The position numbers and the translations under genes are program-made. Source: Cadophora sp. MPI-SDFR-AT-0126 (Eukaryota; Ascomycota; Leotiomycetes; Helotiales; Ploettnerulaceae). From it: DNA of 64,000 nucleotides. The notes beneath the pieces were generated by a model that saw only the letters and a program-made list of their open reading frames with translations, searched no databases and was not told the origin of the DNA. The DNA is taken from contig JAGMVK010000008.1 of assembly GCA_020747065.1 (NCBI GenBank), positions 310,001 to 374,000 on the forward strand. The letters are read 5' to 3'. This document shows, piece after piece, positions 46,288 to 56,388 of the stretch (within the stretch, counting starts at the first letter, position 1; the number at the start of each line of letters is the position of its first letter).

Positions 46288-46328
46288 TTCTCGAAGGATT
46301 CTGGAAAGGCTCTAGAAAGGTTCTAGAA
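46288..46328. promoter_or_regulatory. Heat-shock-element-like tandem array
   Basis: TTCtcGAA, TTCtgGAA, CTCtaGAA and TTCtaGAA occur in a row at an 11-bp period. This is the inverted nTTCnnGAAn arrangement bound by HSF trimers. It lies 264-304 bp upstream of the F-box ATG (-) and 260 bp past the stop of the Ted1-like gene. Confidence 0.55.
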
Positions 46329-46587
46329 GGCTCGTGACGTAGGGATGAAAGATACGGTCGGGGCCGGACGCTGTAGCGTTCCACAGAAATTGAGGCTCAA
46401 GTGAGGTAATCCGTTCCCTGATTCATACAATGATAGAATGTCCTCTGACAACTGAATTCCTCAGATATGCTAGACGAAAACCAGGCACCCGCAGACCATT
46501 GAGTCTGCCGCAGAATCGTGTCGTTACAATGGAAATTTGTTTCAATGCAAAATTTTGGGTATCGTACAGTACACAAAAATTCCGTAT

Positions 46588-48378
46588 TCAGAAACTCGAG
46601 CTATTCCGACTTGAATCCAAGCTCATCATGCTTAACCCCGCCCGGAGGCTTCTGTTGCTCGTCGAAGACACAGCTGCCTTTTCGGTACCGCAAGTATTTG
46701 AGCCGTGGCCATTGGCATATACCGATTCGTTTTGAGCGCTCTTCTCCACCTTCAATTCCTTTGACTTCCCATTCCCCAGTGGGGTCTTTGCCTTGTTTTC
46801 ACTTTCCATGACAAGTTGGCCCAGAAGAATCCCCCCGTAAACCAGTCCAATGCCCAATGCAATGAGATCCAAGATATGCACCAACCACCAAATATGCTGT
46901 GTTCCAAGTCCGCAATTCGTGAACTCAAATTTCCAATCCCAGGCCTCTTCATCAAACCACAAGCTCATCAGTCCAGCATTGCCAGCGAAGCCGCCCATCA
47001 TGCTCTGTACAGTGATCTCGCGCAGACCGGGCATACCAGGTTTGTTCACAATCCCCGCAGACAGAGCTTTACGCCAAGTTGTAGCTTCCCATTGGCGCAT
47101 TGGTGACGAGTGGTTCATGTAGTGGTATACATTGCAGCCTTCGTGGTCGTGTCCGGTCAGAATGACCCCATTTCGTCCATATCCTCCACCTGGCACATCT
47201 GGATTCCCGTTTTTGCCAAAGATACCCTCCAGAAATCCTTTCGATGCATCCTTGGACAGGTGATTTTGCTCCTTCACTCCATTTCCAAACTCGCCAGAGA
47301 AGAAATCGAAAAATGGTCCATCCACACATATTCCAGCCTCTTTATACATAGGGATATGAGTGAGCACGATGGTGAAGAGAGCCGGGCGTGATACGTCATG
47401 GGAAGTCGTAATAATCTTGTTCAGAAATCCGTATGTCTCGTCCTGCATTTCTTGGGAGCCCGCCGGCGTATCGAGGTTCATGTCGTTAAACACTACTATG
47501 CGTACTTCGGGGATAGGTCTCTCCTCCACGACTCCTTCGCCTTCTCTCGCGACTGCGGTTGAGTTGACGGGAAGCTGGAAGCGCAATTCGTAGTTCGCCT
47601 TGCCAAACGCCCTCGTAAATCGAGCCATGCGATCTTGAGACAGATCACCAGCATATCCAACATCATGGTTCCCTGCGACATTTATAATTCTCTTTTTCCA
47701 AGCCGTAGCATCCTCTCCAAGCACCAATGTATCTTGGAAATCGTCCGAGGGTTGTGATGCGAGCTCCTCGGAGACCTTAATCCCGCCATTGAAGACTCGA
47801 TTCCAATACCTCCAGCCTCTGCTTTCAAACTCATCGTCATCGATCCATTGACTGCCGACCAAATCTCCAAGAACAGTGACATGAGTAGGATCTGTCCACC
47901 AGTGCATCGTGCGGTATATGTGTCCTAGATAGTAGTCATTCCCAACATGGTCGACTCGTTTTCTGTAGACCTCCAGGGCTTTCGGGATATCGTCTAGGTA
48001 GAAGTCGATAAGATCATGTAGGCTATGTCGCAGACGCTGGAGAGGATTGTGCCTCGTGCCATCGAGGAGAAGGGCATCTTTCCAGAACTTGGACAGGTTG
48101 GGGAAGTTCGCGGCATTGGCGTCTGGTATCGAGGACTCCCCTTCGAGCTGCGGATCGCCCAGCGCAAGCAGACGAAAGGGGGCTATCTTGCTGCCATCTT
48201 GGGAAGTATATGGCGCGTGGTGCCGAAGAGTGTTGACATATTCGGAGCGTGGATTCTGTTCAGGGGATGGAAATGCACATAGATGGAACACTGGATAAAG
48301 GTAGAGATAGGTCGTGAGGATCGAGCAGACGGGCACTAGAGCCAAAAGTGCATAACGAAGGACAGATAGAAAGAACAT
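46588..48378 (-). CDS. Ted1/Cdc1-type ER metallophosphoesterase
   Basis: Calcineurin-like phosphoesterase of the yeast Cdc1/Ted1 and animal PGAP5 group, which removes ethanolamine phosphate from GPI anchors in the ER so that GPI proteins can exit (family knowledge). Single exon, 596 aa. An N-terminal membrane anchor (FFLSVLRYALLALVPVCSIL) is followed by the metal ligands in order: ALGDPQLEG, TVLGDLVGSQWIDDDEF, NVAGNHDVGYAGD, FTIVLTHIPMYKEAG, VILTGHDHEGCN. All five phosphoesterase motifs are intact. A second hydrophobic segment near the C-terminus (WWLVHILDLIALGIGLVYGG) and a cytosolic Ser-rich tail complete the topology. Ted1 rather than Cdc1 is suggested by the two-anchor layout, but this is not decisive. 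Confidence 0.9.
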   Translation of the reverse strand: MFFLSVLRYALLALVPVCSILTTYLYLYPVFHLCAFPSPEQNPRSEYVNTLRHHAPYTSQDGSKIAPFRLLALGDPQLEGESSIPDANAANFPNLSKFWKDALLLDGTRHNPLQRLRHSLHDLIDFYLDDIPKALEVYRKRVDHVGNDYYLGHIYRTMHWWTDPTHVTVLGDLVGSQWIDDDEFESRGWRYWNRVFNGGIKVSEELASQPSDDFQDTLVLGEDATAWKKRIINVAGNHDVGYAGDLSQDRMARFTRAFGKANYELRFQLPVNSTAVAREGEGVVEERPIPEVRIVVFNDMNLDTPAGSQEMQDETYGFLNKIITTSHDVSRPALFTIVLTHIPMYKEAGICVDGPFFDFFSGEFGNGVKEQNHLSKDASKGFLEGIFGKNGNPDVPGGGYGRNGVILTGHDHEGCNVYHYMNHSSPMRQWEATTWRKALSAGIVNKPGMPGLREITVQSMMGGFAGNAGLMSLWFDEEAWDWKFEFTNCGLGTQHIWWLVHILDLIALGIGLVYGGILLGQLVMESENKAKTPLGNGKSKELKVEKSAQNESVYANGHGSNTCGTEKAAVSSTSNRSLRAGLSMMSLDSSRNSSSF

Positions 48379-48730
48379 GTAGAAGGCTGCATTTGCGCGT
48401 GAAAAAAGAGAATGTTGAAAATATACTTGAAGGGGCTGTGAAGTTGACGAACTTGGGACGAACTGGGGGACGCGCCGAAAAGTCGCCTCGAATGCTTGGC
48501 ACGTGACATACTATTTGGGAATAGGGGTCTTGGATTGCTCAAGCTTTACTTCACAAAATCTTATTTATCTAGAGTCTCAAGTTTGAGTAGAGAGATAAAA
48601 TATTCTACATGATATGATCAGCTTCAATATCCCATAAGGATTGTCCTCTGGCCTTGAGCCTCTGAGGATACAACAGAGATGCTACTGCCTCTGTGGATTT
48701 GCATGCTCTCTGTTTCATTGCGCGCTCGGA
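48379..48730. other. Intergenic upstream of the Ted1-like gene
   Basis: Short promoter region and 3' flank of the 2EXR gene. Nothing further recognised. Confidence 0.5.
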
Positions 48731-49705
48731 TCAAGATGTGAATTGCTCATTCTTCTGAAAAACAATATCCTCTCGCAACTGTCTCTGGTCATCGATACAT
48801 CCTCCTGCATCTTGTCGTCCATCTTTGAAGCAAGACCCTGTATGAACTCGGAGAGCTACAATTTTGACAGGCGGTTTCCTACATCCGACTTCCCAACCAC
48901 CTGTTTCATACATTTCCCGGACAAAGTCCTGAGCAACATATGTAGGATCACTATTCCATATATCCTCATCCGTCGAGTTTGCCTCGACAAGCTTCATCCC
49001 GCTACCAGGAGGCCATATTCGTTCTCGATCTGCGACATCGGCTTGCATGCAGATGTCGTAACTCCCAGGGCGGAAAATATCCTCGCTTGGATCTGGGAGA
49101 ACCTCGTAATGGGGCCACGTCCCTGGAGGTAAGTCGGGCAGGATCTTAAAGATACCGATCGTCCCGTAAATGGCTAAGAACTCCTTCATGTTTGGGAAAT
49201 GGCCGAAGATAGAATTTTGAGCAGCAACTCCTGGCTTGTTGGGGTCGCCAAGGACCAAGTCTACCCAGCGGTAATGAGCCTCCATCGCCAGGGAAGCCAT
49301 CTGAGCTCCTCTTGGACTGGCCAGGACTGTCGCTATGAATGTATCAAGAACATGCCGTAACCATGAGTCCGAAAGACTGGACTGATAAGATAGGTCCCAA
49401 TCGAGATATATCGTATCATTCTGCCACGATACGTGCGTGCCGAAGCAGAATGTGAAATGTGCCAGGAAAACGGCTCTCGATTCCGAGGAAACTGCTGCGA
49501 TGAAGGGATAGACATCACAGAGAGCCGCGCAGTGACATGGTACTGCTTTCAGTACTGCGTCGGCTTCTGGCTGATGAGCAACCCTGGTAGCTTGTACTTT
49601 GATGACGCGAGGGTGCGGAAGGCAAAGCTCCCAGATTTTCAGCCTGATCTCGAATGGGAGGGCAGGGAAGCCTGAAAAGGATGACAGAGGCTCGATTGAC
49701 TGCAT
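48731..49705 (-). CDS. 2EXR-domain protein
   Basis: Member of the large ascomycete 2EXR group, of unknown function. Single exon, 324 aa. The diagnostic N-terminal block is FPALPFEIRLKIWELCLPHPRVIKV, here at residues 13-37, where family members have FxxLPxElRxxIW followed by the ExR motif. PFIAAVSSESRAVFLAHF is the second ExR-type motif (SESR), and DTIYLDWD is the beta strand that usually follows. The rest (RWVDLVLGDPNKPG, MKEFLAIYGTIGIFKILPDL) is typical of the expanded family. There is no signal peptide or TM segment. Such genes are numerous and fast-evolving in Leotiomycetes and Sordariomycetes. Confidence 0.82.
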   Translation of the reverse strand: MQSIEPLSSFSGFPALPFEIRLKIWELCLPHPRVIKVQATRVAHQPEADAVLKAVPCHCAALCDVYPFIAAVSSESRAVFLAHFTFCFGTHVSWQNDTIYLDWDLSYQSSLSDSWLRHVLDTFIATVLASPRGAQMASLAMEAHYRWVDLVLGDPNKPGVAAQNSIFGHFPNMKEFLAIYGTIGIFKILPDLPPGTWPHYEVLPDPSEDIFRPGSYDICMQADVADRERIWPPGSGMKLVEANSTDEDIWNSDPTYVAQDFVREMYETGGWEVGCRKPPVKIVALRVHTGSCFKDGRQDAGGCIDDQRQLREDIVFQKNEQFTS

Positions 49706-51617
49706 CTTGCTTCGATTTTCTATCTAGTTTTGAAAGTGGATGCAGGGACGAGTTCGAGTGAAGAATACGCAGTCTGACTTCGTAGTCGTAAGCACCTACA
49801 CTTATGCCTTCAATCCTCAGGCAAGGTGCAGCTGATCTCCATGTGACTTCACAGCTGACACACACTCTGAATTATCATGAATCTATACAATAAGGTTATT
49901 CCGTTCAAATTTCAAAAGCAGCATCTCCTGCTTTCCGCTCTCAATTTCAATTGAGTACATACTAAGACAATCATCCCGCTGCTTCTCAATTGCAAAGCGC
50001 CTAACGAGTAGGTCCTCGCTTACCCTCCGAAATCAATAATCGAAAGAGAGTAATTTCTAAACGCAAATTATCAGACGCGACACAGCTAGCTACATACCAC
50101 GGAATACAGATGTTGGCCTCTAATGTAACTAGCCCTCTAGCTCGAACGAGCGGGAGTTGTATCAAGCTCTCTTGGAAACGTCTGAACGCCTCACTTCGAG
50201 TGTTCGGCTCCAGCGCAAAGAAGGATACCTTGGAGTAGTTGAAGGGTAATCATACATGCTTTCTTCCATGACTTTTAAATCCGCGAATTCATCGACACTT
50301 CTTGCTGTACTTGATAGAAAATATACTAAGGCGAACTAATCCACTATCACAAATGGTGCAAAGCCCCACTTCTCCCATCCGCCATGCGTGCAAATTCATG
50401 CAAAATTTTAGGAACATGACTTTTGAAAGCTTGATGTGCCAGGATTTCAATGGTTATGATGAAAGCCCCACATGGGGCACTCTATTTACGCCTTCATGAG
50501 TCCGTAATGAAGTCTTACTTTGGGGCTGGAAATAGCTTTCTCTGTCTTGGCAACGTCTTCTCAAACTTAAAGCATTACGGAAAATGTTCACCAACTCTAA
50601 ATGTGTGTGGGAGAGAAGTGCCGGGAATATGCTTGCCGTTTGAATCCGAGAAAAGGTTTCTCTGGTCTTCTCGAAGATGTGACCTGCAGGTTGTTAGTAG
50701 TGAAGCCTAAGAGAAGGTTAGCTAGAAGCTCTAAGAGGGGTTCCGCCGAGAGCATTCTATTGGTGCAATGTACCATCAAGGCAAACCAAATAGGAGGCAA
50801 GTAAGGTACTACCTCTGGTCATTCTCTTGTGGCCAAGTTACTTTGCATTAATCAACCACACAATAGTACAAGCACCTCGTCCTTGCGAGGCCCCCGAGTA
50901 TATTAGAGGGGTTTCCAGGGAGCCTCACAACTCATTCTGTAGCCAAGCCACGCAGAACGGGATCGAGCATGAGTTTAGCTCCATGCTGTTAACACAAATT
51001 GCAACTCTCCACGAATCGAAGCGCAGTGTTCCCAGACAGAGCTAATTCTATCTAGGCTTCGGCTAAGTCTATTTCCATGCTTCGAACATGGAACCCATAT
51101 GCCAAACCAATGCCACCGGCATCAACGTTGTCCAAGGCGTCGGTGATATGATGAGCCATGTAAGTTACCCGATGATATTGTGGAACTTCCCATCATCGCC
51201 TTGTATTCTGGCGTGCTCGCCGCCGCCTTGCCCTCGTCTAGCAGATACCAATTCCCTGATGAACTCAAAATAAGCTTCGGCGCCATATTTCTTGGGACCC
51301 GTAGAACCCCAAGAGTCCCGGTATTAAGGATAGAGTTTTGGGTTTTGTGTCGGATGTAAGACCCCTGCCTGCATCTGCAATTTCGGCAATGTATTACAGT
51401 GCTCATGCTTCCGACATCGATTCTGTTCGGGCTTGGATCGTCTTCAAGAATGAATGTGTTCAGCTCATTCAATCCTAAAAGTGTATTTTCGCTAATGCGT
51501 CCAAGTCAATAAGACTCGAGAGAGGAATTCATTATAAAAATCAATATGCGCTCCAGAATTCCATTGTCCGGAAAAATCTCTCGCGTTTTCGCACGGGTCA
51601 GACTAGTCTCTAACTTG
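49706..51617. other. Gene-poor stretch, about 1.9 kb
   Basis: Only short frames; the 116-aa minus frame at 51122-51472 has no domain. No repeat or RNA gene recognised. It separates the 2EXR gene from the bZIP gene. Confidence 0.45.
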
Positions 51618-52373
51618 CTATTGCGGCCAGGAGCAATTGCAAGGTTGCTCAATCTGCATCCTCATCATCGAATCGAGCTTGTTCTCCAGTGCTTCTTTCT
51701 CCATCTGTAGTCTTGCAATCTCTCCTCTGGCACTGCAAATCTCCAATCGTAGAACTTCGTGTGCTGCGAATACATGCTTCTGAGTATTCTCTAGATGCTC
51801 GACCTGTCTTTGGAGACGATCTCTCAAGAGTTTCTCCCGGCTTCTGAAAGCTCGCTGTGATGACCGATTCTGGGCGCGGCGACGCTGCACACATCAACTT
51901 CTACTTTTTGTCGCCACAGGATTGATGCTCATACCTCAATTTTAGAAGAATCAGACTCTAGCCTCTCCTCTTTGCCCAGTGATTGTGATCGTTCAAGCCT
52001 GCACTCATCATGGGTCTCTGGAATGTGACTCGAAGGTGTTGATTGTTCGGAAGGGCAAGATTCCAACGGAGGAGAAGAGTCCTCAAGTAGCGGATGTTGT
52101 AGAGGAGAAAGGCTCCAATCACTCATGAACTGGAAAAATGCTTTGATCAGTTTTAGTCAACTTTCCAATCACAGAGCGACTTACAATGTGGTTTATGGAT
52201 GGACATAGGAAGTAAGGTGATGTTCGCTCTGGGTTCTGAAAAGGTATCGCATCTGTAATGGGAGCAGACTGAACAGTCACCATTGAGTCTTCTGACTGAT
52301 CAGAGCTGGATGGCGAAAGGGGAAAGCTCATCATATTGATCTCGTTTAGAGAGTATGCGCCTGTTATAGTCAC
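51618..52373 (-). CDS. bZIP transcription factor
   Basis: Nuclear DNA-binding regulator. Three exons: the first (about 52184-52373) starts MTITGAYSLNEINMMSF with Ser-rich stretches. The second (about 51936-52135) is Ser/Pro/Glu-rich (a probable activation region). The third (51618-51887) is the bZIP itself. The basic region is RRRAQNRSSQRAFRSREK, matching the fungal Yap-type NxxxQxxFR pattern (N-R-S-S-Q-R-A-F-R), followed by a leucine zipper with leucines spaced by seven (LQRQVEHLENTQKH, VLRLEICS, ARLQMEKEALENKL). Introns (GTAAGT-TTCCAG and GTATGA-TGCAG) are short and frame-consistent. An upstream exon beginning at 52672 can be spliced in frame through a GTATGG-CTGCAG intron and would add about 80 residues. 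Confidence 0.8.
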
Positions 52374-52735
52374 TGCAGCTTCTGGTGATCCGGTATGTAA
52401 GTGGTATTATATAGAGACTGGAAATCAACCATACTGGTCAAGAAATTATGGGTGATGGTCAGTGCCATCTCTTTAGACTTTCTTCCAGTAGATGGCGATC
52501 CTTGTGTCCACTTTGCAATCAGGCATGCTATTGCGAGAACTTTAACTTTCAAGTTCTCATGGTCAGAGTTTTCGGCGTCTTTTTTGTTGTTCGTAATTCG
52601 CCAATCAGATCGTAAATTGGCTCCCTTTTGCCCACTCTGGGAACCCCCAGCGACATACGTGGTGGAATTCATCCACCAAAGCTTATCTTGTCCTAATTGA
52701 GTACATGTATCGTCTCAAGTGCATGCATCATCTTA

Positions 52736-52775
52736 TCCCTTCGTCCGCTGAGACATTTCCACCGCTAGCAGGGGG
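52736..52775 (+). repeat. Left terminal inverted repeat
   Basis: 40 bp identical to the reverse complement of 54782-54821. Weaker similarity with one gap and transition differences extends about 15 bp further inward. Confidence 0.95.
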
Positions 52776-54781
52776 AGGTGGCCCACACGTATAAAGGGGG
52801 CTGTGCATTACTTTTATATACTTTTACATAGAATTAGAGTGGGAAAGTACATCGCGTCAATGAAAACACGCTTATTCTTATTCTCTAAGACGCGACCGGA
52901 TATACTAAAAATAAAGTACTTAATTAAGGAATATAATAGCTCCAGCGAATCAGAGATTAAATAGCTTATAGTAAAAAAGAAGAAGAAGGCTCCTACTCTT
53001 AATAAGATCCTTAACGAGTTTAGACTAATTACAGGCGTCGATTTTAAGCTATTTATATATAAGGCTCTATAGCCGACTATAGTAACCCTTTCTCCTGATT
53101 TTCCTCCCTCTGTTAAACTATTCGATTACTTTACCTTATTCTTTACACCTACTCTTTTACAGATTATTATAACTAATATAAATCAATATATAAATCTGTA
53201 ACGATTAAAGGTTTAAGAAGAAAAGGAGAGAGCTCGGTAATAGCGTCCCTTAGTTATAGAGGAATTATATATATTTATTAGAGCGTTGATTTATATAGGA
53301 ATCTATAAGGAGCCTCGTATTAATATATACTAGAATCCAGATAAGAGGAGAGAGCTAATATATATAATTTCAACTTATATTGTACTTAATTACTATAAAG
53401 AAATCAAGAGGTATTATTATATCTCTAATTCTATAGATAATAAATACTAGGGGTATCACTTACTTATAAATTCGATATAGTAGTATAAAGTAGAACCTCT
53501 TACGTCGGAATTGCAAGCCTCTTATTAAAAGTACTATTCCCCTTCCTTAGAAGTTAGTATTAATAAGCTTATAGTTTATTACTTTAGTAGGTAAAGTACC
53601 CCTCCTGTCTTAATTACCCTGTAATTAATAATTTCTATTAGATTTATATACACTTATAAAATACCGAATAAGCTAATTAAGTAAGGGTATAAAATCTATA
53701 AAATTACAGATTATAGTTATATCTATAATTAGATTTAGAGCTCTTAAGTACACAGTTTATAAGCTATTTTTAAGTATCTATAGCTTACTCCAACCAGCTC
53801 TCTTATACGGTCTCTTATACTCTCTCTCCTATAATAACGCCTTACGATTTACCTTAATAATTACTTTACCTCTATACCTCTTTTCTAAGAGCTTTAAGCC
53901 TATAGCTATAGTGCTATTAGTATAACTCGCCCTCACGCAGATTTACTAGAAAGCTTTAAGATTCTAAAGACCTTATATATAAAAGCTTTAGAATAGAACA
54001 CCCTTATTACAAAAGTAGTGGAAAATATACTCTGTTTAGCCTAGTAAGATAATAATATCGTTCTAGCTTTTAGTAATATATATATAGTATATTAGGCGAA
54101 CAACTTTAGAGCTAAAATCCGAAAGCAGTTTATAAAGATATTAACGAATAGCTATATTGTTAGAGTTATATTTAAGGATAAGTATATAAAGGAACTACTT
54201 ATTCCGCGCTTTATTAATAATTATAATTATTATATAGGAGGGATTAATCTTACAAATTAGTATAAGGAAGTATATAAGACTTATAGAGCTACGTAACGGA
54301 ATTAGTAGCCTCTTTTCTATTAGTTAATTAATATAACTTATATTAACTCGTATAAGCTATACCTCTTATATACTAACTCGAGAAAGCCTCTTACTTACTT
54401 ATAATTCAGAATTAAGTTATACTATAAGCTCTTAGAATATTCTAAGAAGATATAATTAGTACAATTATACTCAGAATTAGGGGGAGTAAGGTTATTTAAC
54501 CTTAACTTTCCATATATACACTTCTAAGAGAAACTCCATATAAAAAAAGATACTTATACGTAGTGCTTATATTACAGAAACTATCAAAAAGTACTAGGAA
54601 TTATAGTATAAGAGACCCTTAAGAAGCTAGTTAAAGGATATACCTTTTGTAAGGTATTTTTATATTAAGAGGGGAATTATTAAGAGCGATTTCATCACTA
54701 TAATATATCTTACTAATTAATTTATATGCAGAGATATATAAAATAATACTTACCCCTCCTAAGCTGCCTTGTGAGCCGCTC

Positions 54782-54821
54782 CCCCCTGCTAGCGGTGGAA
54801 ATGTCTCAGCGGACGAAGGGA
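54782..54821 (-). repeat. Right terminal inverted repeat
   Basis: Partner of the left repeat, 40 of 40 positions identical in inverted orientation, compared base by base. Confidence 0.95.
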
Positions 54822-55108
54822 TACCTTGAGTGTATTCCCCAAAAACCTCTCATCCAAGTTTTCCCCACATCACTCCACCCCAAAGTCATGTCGATCCTGA
54901 TACGCATCTCGATTGGATCCAGCAGCTGCCTCCGTCATAGTCATCCGCGCATCCAAAAGCGCCCATAATGAAGCCTTTGTTCATCACTAATCATGCCTAC
55001 CTATCGTTCTATTTTCAATTTCTTCCGTGAAATCATACATGAGGCGAAATTCACATAGTGCACATTTGCCTAACAATCAGCGACCCGAGCCTATTTGAGC
55101 TTCAATAT

Positions 55109-56007
55109 CTAGTGCATTGGTGAATACCCAGGTGACAGAGCAGGTAGTCTAGATGGCACATCTGCATAATTCGAACTTCTTGAAGACACTCCAGTTCCAG
55201 CAGTCATCGGCTCATCCGAATATGCAGCCTGTATCCTCCTCGAAACGGCAGTACCATACGGCGAAGCACTCGTTTGTGTCGTCCTAGCAGCAATGACCAG
55301 AGATTCTTCTGTCAACTTGATTTGCGAGCCCTCAGGAACCGATTCCAGAACTGACGGGTTCTGTTGGGAGCTTGGCGCTGTGTCCTGTGGCTTCTTGGGC
55401 CATGTAAATGGTTGCCGATTTGGGGGAAGACTTTGTGTGCCGCCACGAACCGAGGCTACATGTGGCTTCTGTGGTTTTGATTTTGAGGTCTCCGATTTTG
55501 AGACCCCCGAACCAGACGATGATTTCTCTGCCATGAATTTTGGAAGAAGTTTTCTCATCGTTCCGCGAATTGAATGTGTCGTGCTTGATCGGTTTGGTGC
55601 ATCGATTGCAGCTGAATCTGATGCCTGACCGTGTGCAACATGCTTGTCTTTTCTTCTCTTCGGAGTACTCTTCTCATTGTTACTTACTTCACCCGCAGTG
55701 TTGAGGGGGAAAGCAACTTTCGCGGGAGTCGTAAGACCAGCCTGCTGAATAAATAAGGCTGCAGGGGGTGCACTTTCTCGTATCGGAATCTGCGGGGTCA
55801 TAGGTGTTTTCAAACCAGACTCATCGCCTGTTTGTTGCACTGTTAGCCCCACGATAAATATTATATATCTTTTAATGCGCCATTAGAGCGTATTAAGTGA
55901 TCCTTACTGTGTGTTGTGATTCCCTGCGCCGCCCGTTCAATTGCTCTGCTCTCTGCGGTGGACAGAACCCAAGCTGTTGGGAAAATCGTTTTATATTGTG
56001 TCGCCAT
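55109..56007 (-). CDS. Hypothetical Ser/Pro/Thr-rich protein
   Basis: Family not recognised. Exon 1 (about 55909-56007) encodes MATQYKTIFPTAWVLSTAES and an amphipathic AIERAAQGITTH end. A GTAAGG-AACAG intron joins to exon 2 (55109 to about 55843). The protein is about 278 aa, mostly disordered (Ser, Pro, Thr, Lys), with a basic patch PKRRKDKH that could be a nuclear signal and a GTMRKLLPKFMAEK amphipathic helix. The first exon reads like a conserved start (FPTAWVLSTAESRAIERAA). Its end lies about 290 bp from the transposon. Confidence 0.55.
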
Positions 56008-56388
56008 CTCAATCGCATTACTTCGAGTGCTCAAGATCATGCCAGATTCATGAGCTCAAAAGCCTGACACAGTAGAATGGCAGAAGCGAAACATGAACTT
56101 TATGGTGGTGAGGAAATAGTTGCACTACCTTAAGTTATCGAACAATTAGTGAGGCTGAAGCGACGCCACGCTCGGGGGCGGTGGCGAAGCACCATGACTT
56201 GCATGGTACTACTGTACAAGTACACCTGCAGGCTGTGCTTGTGATCTCATGGCTGCCTTTCAATACCTGACCCCAACTTCATTTTCCTACTTCCAGACAT
56301 GAGCGCAGCATGGACTGTTTCGTTCTTATGAGTACGAGTACCTGAAATACCATCACGAAACAAAATCCCGGCCATCGGGACGTCAGAT

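Larger units (their letters stand above)
52736..54821. mobile_element. PiggyBac-like DNA transposon, RIP-degraded, with intact TIRs
   Basis: 2086-bp element bounded by perfect 40-bp terminal inverted repeats (52736-52775 and 54782-54821, beginning TCCCTTCGTCCGCTGAGACA) with TA on both outer sides. The plus-strand interior still spells a DDE_Tnp_1_7 (PiggyBac) transposase through dozens of stops: LFDYFTLFFTPTLLQII, ELYIFIRALIYIGIYKEPRI, VSINKLIVYYFSR, YKIPNKLIK-GYKIYKITD, YLNNYFTSIPLF, GGINLTN. Nearly every stop is TAG/TAA where C-to-T would restore Gln or Trp, and the interior is almost free of CpA. This is the RIP pattern. The ends kept their G+C content. PiggyBac elements normally duplicate TTAA; here only TA flanks are seen, which is unexplained. 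Confidence 0.82.
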
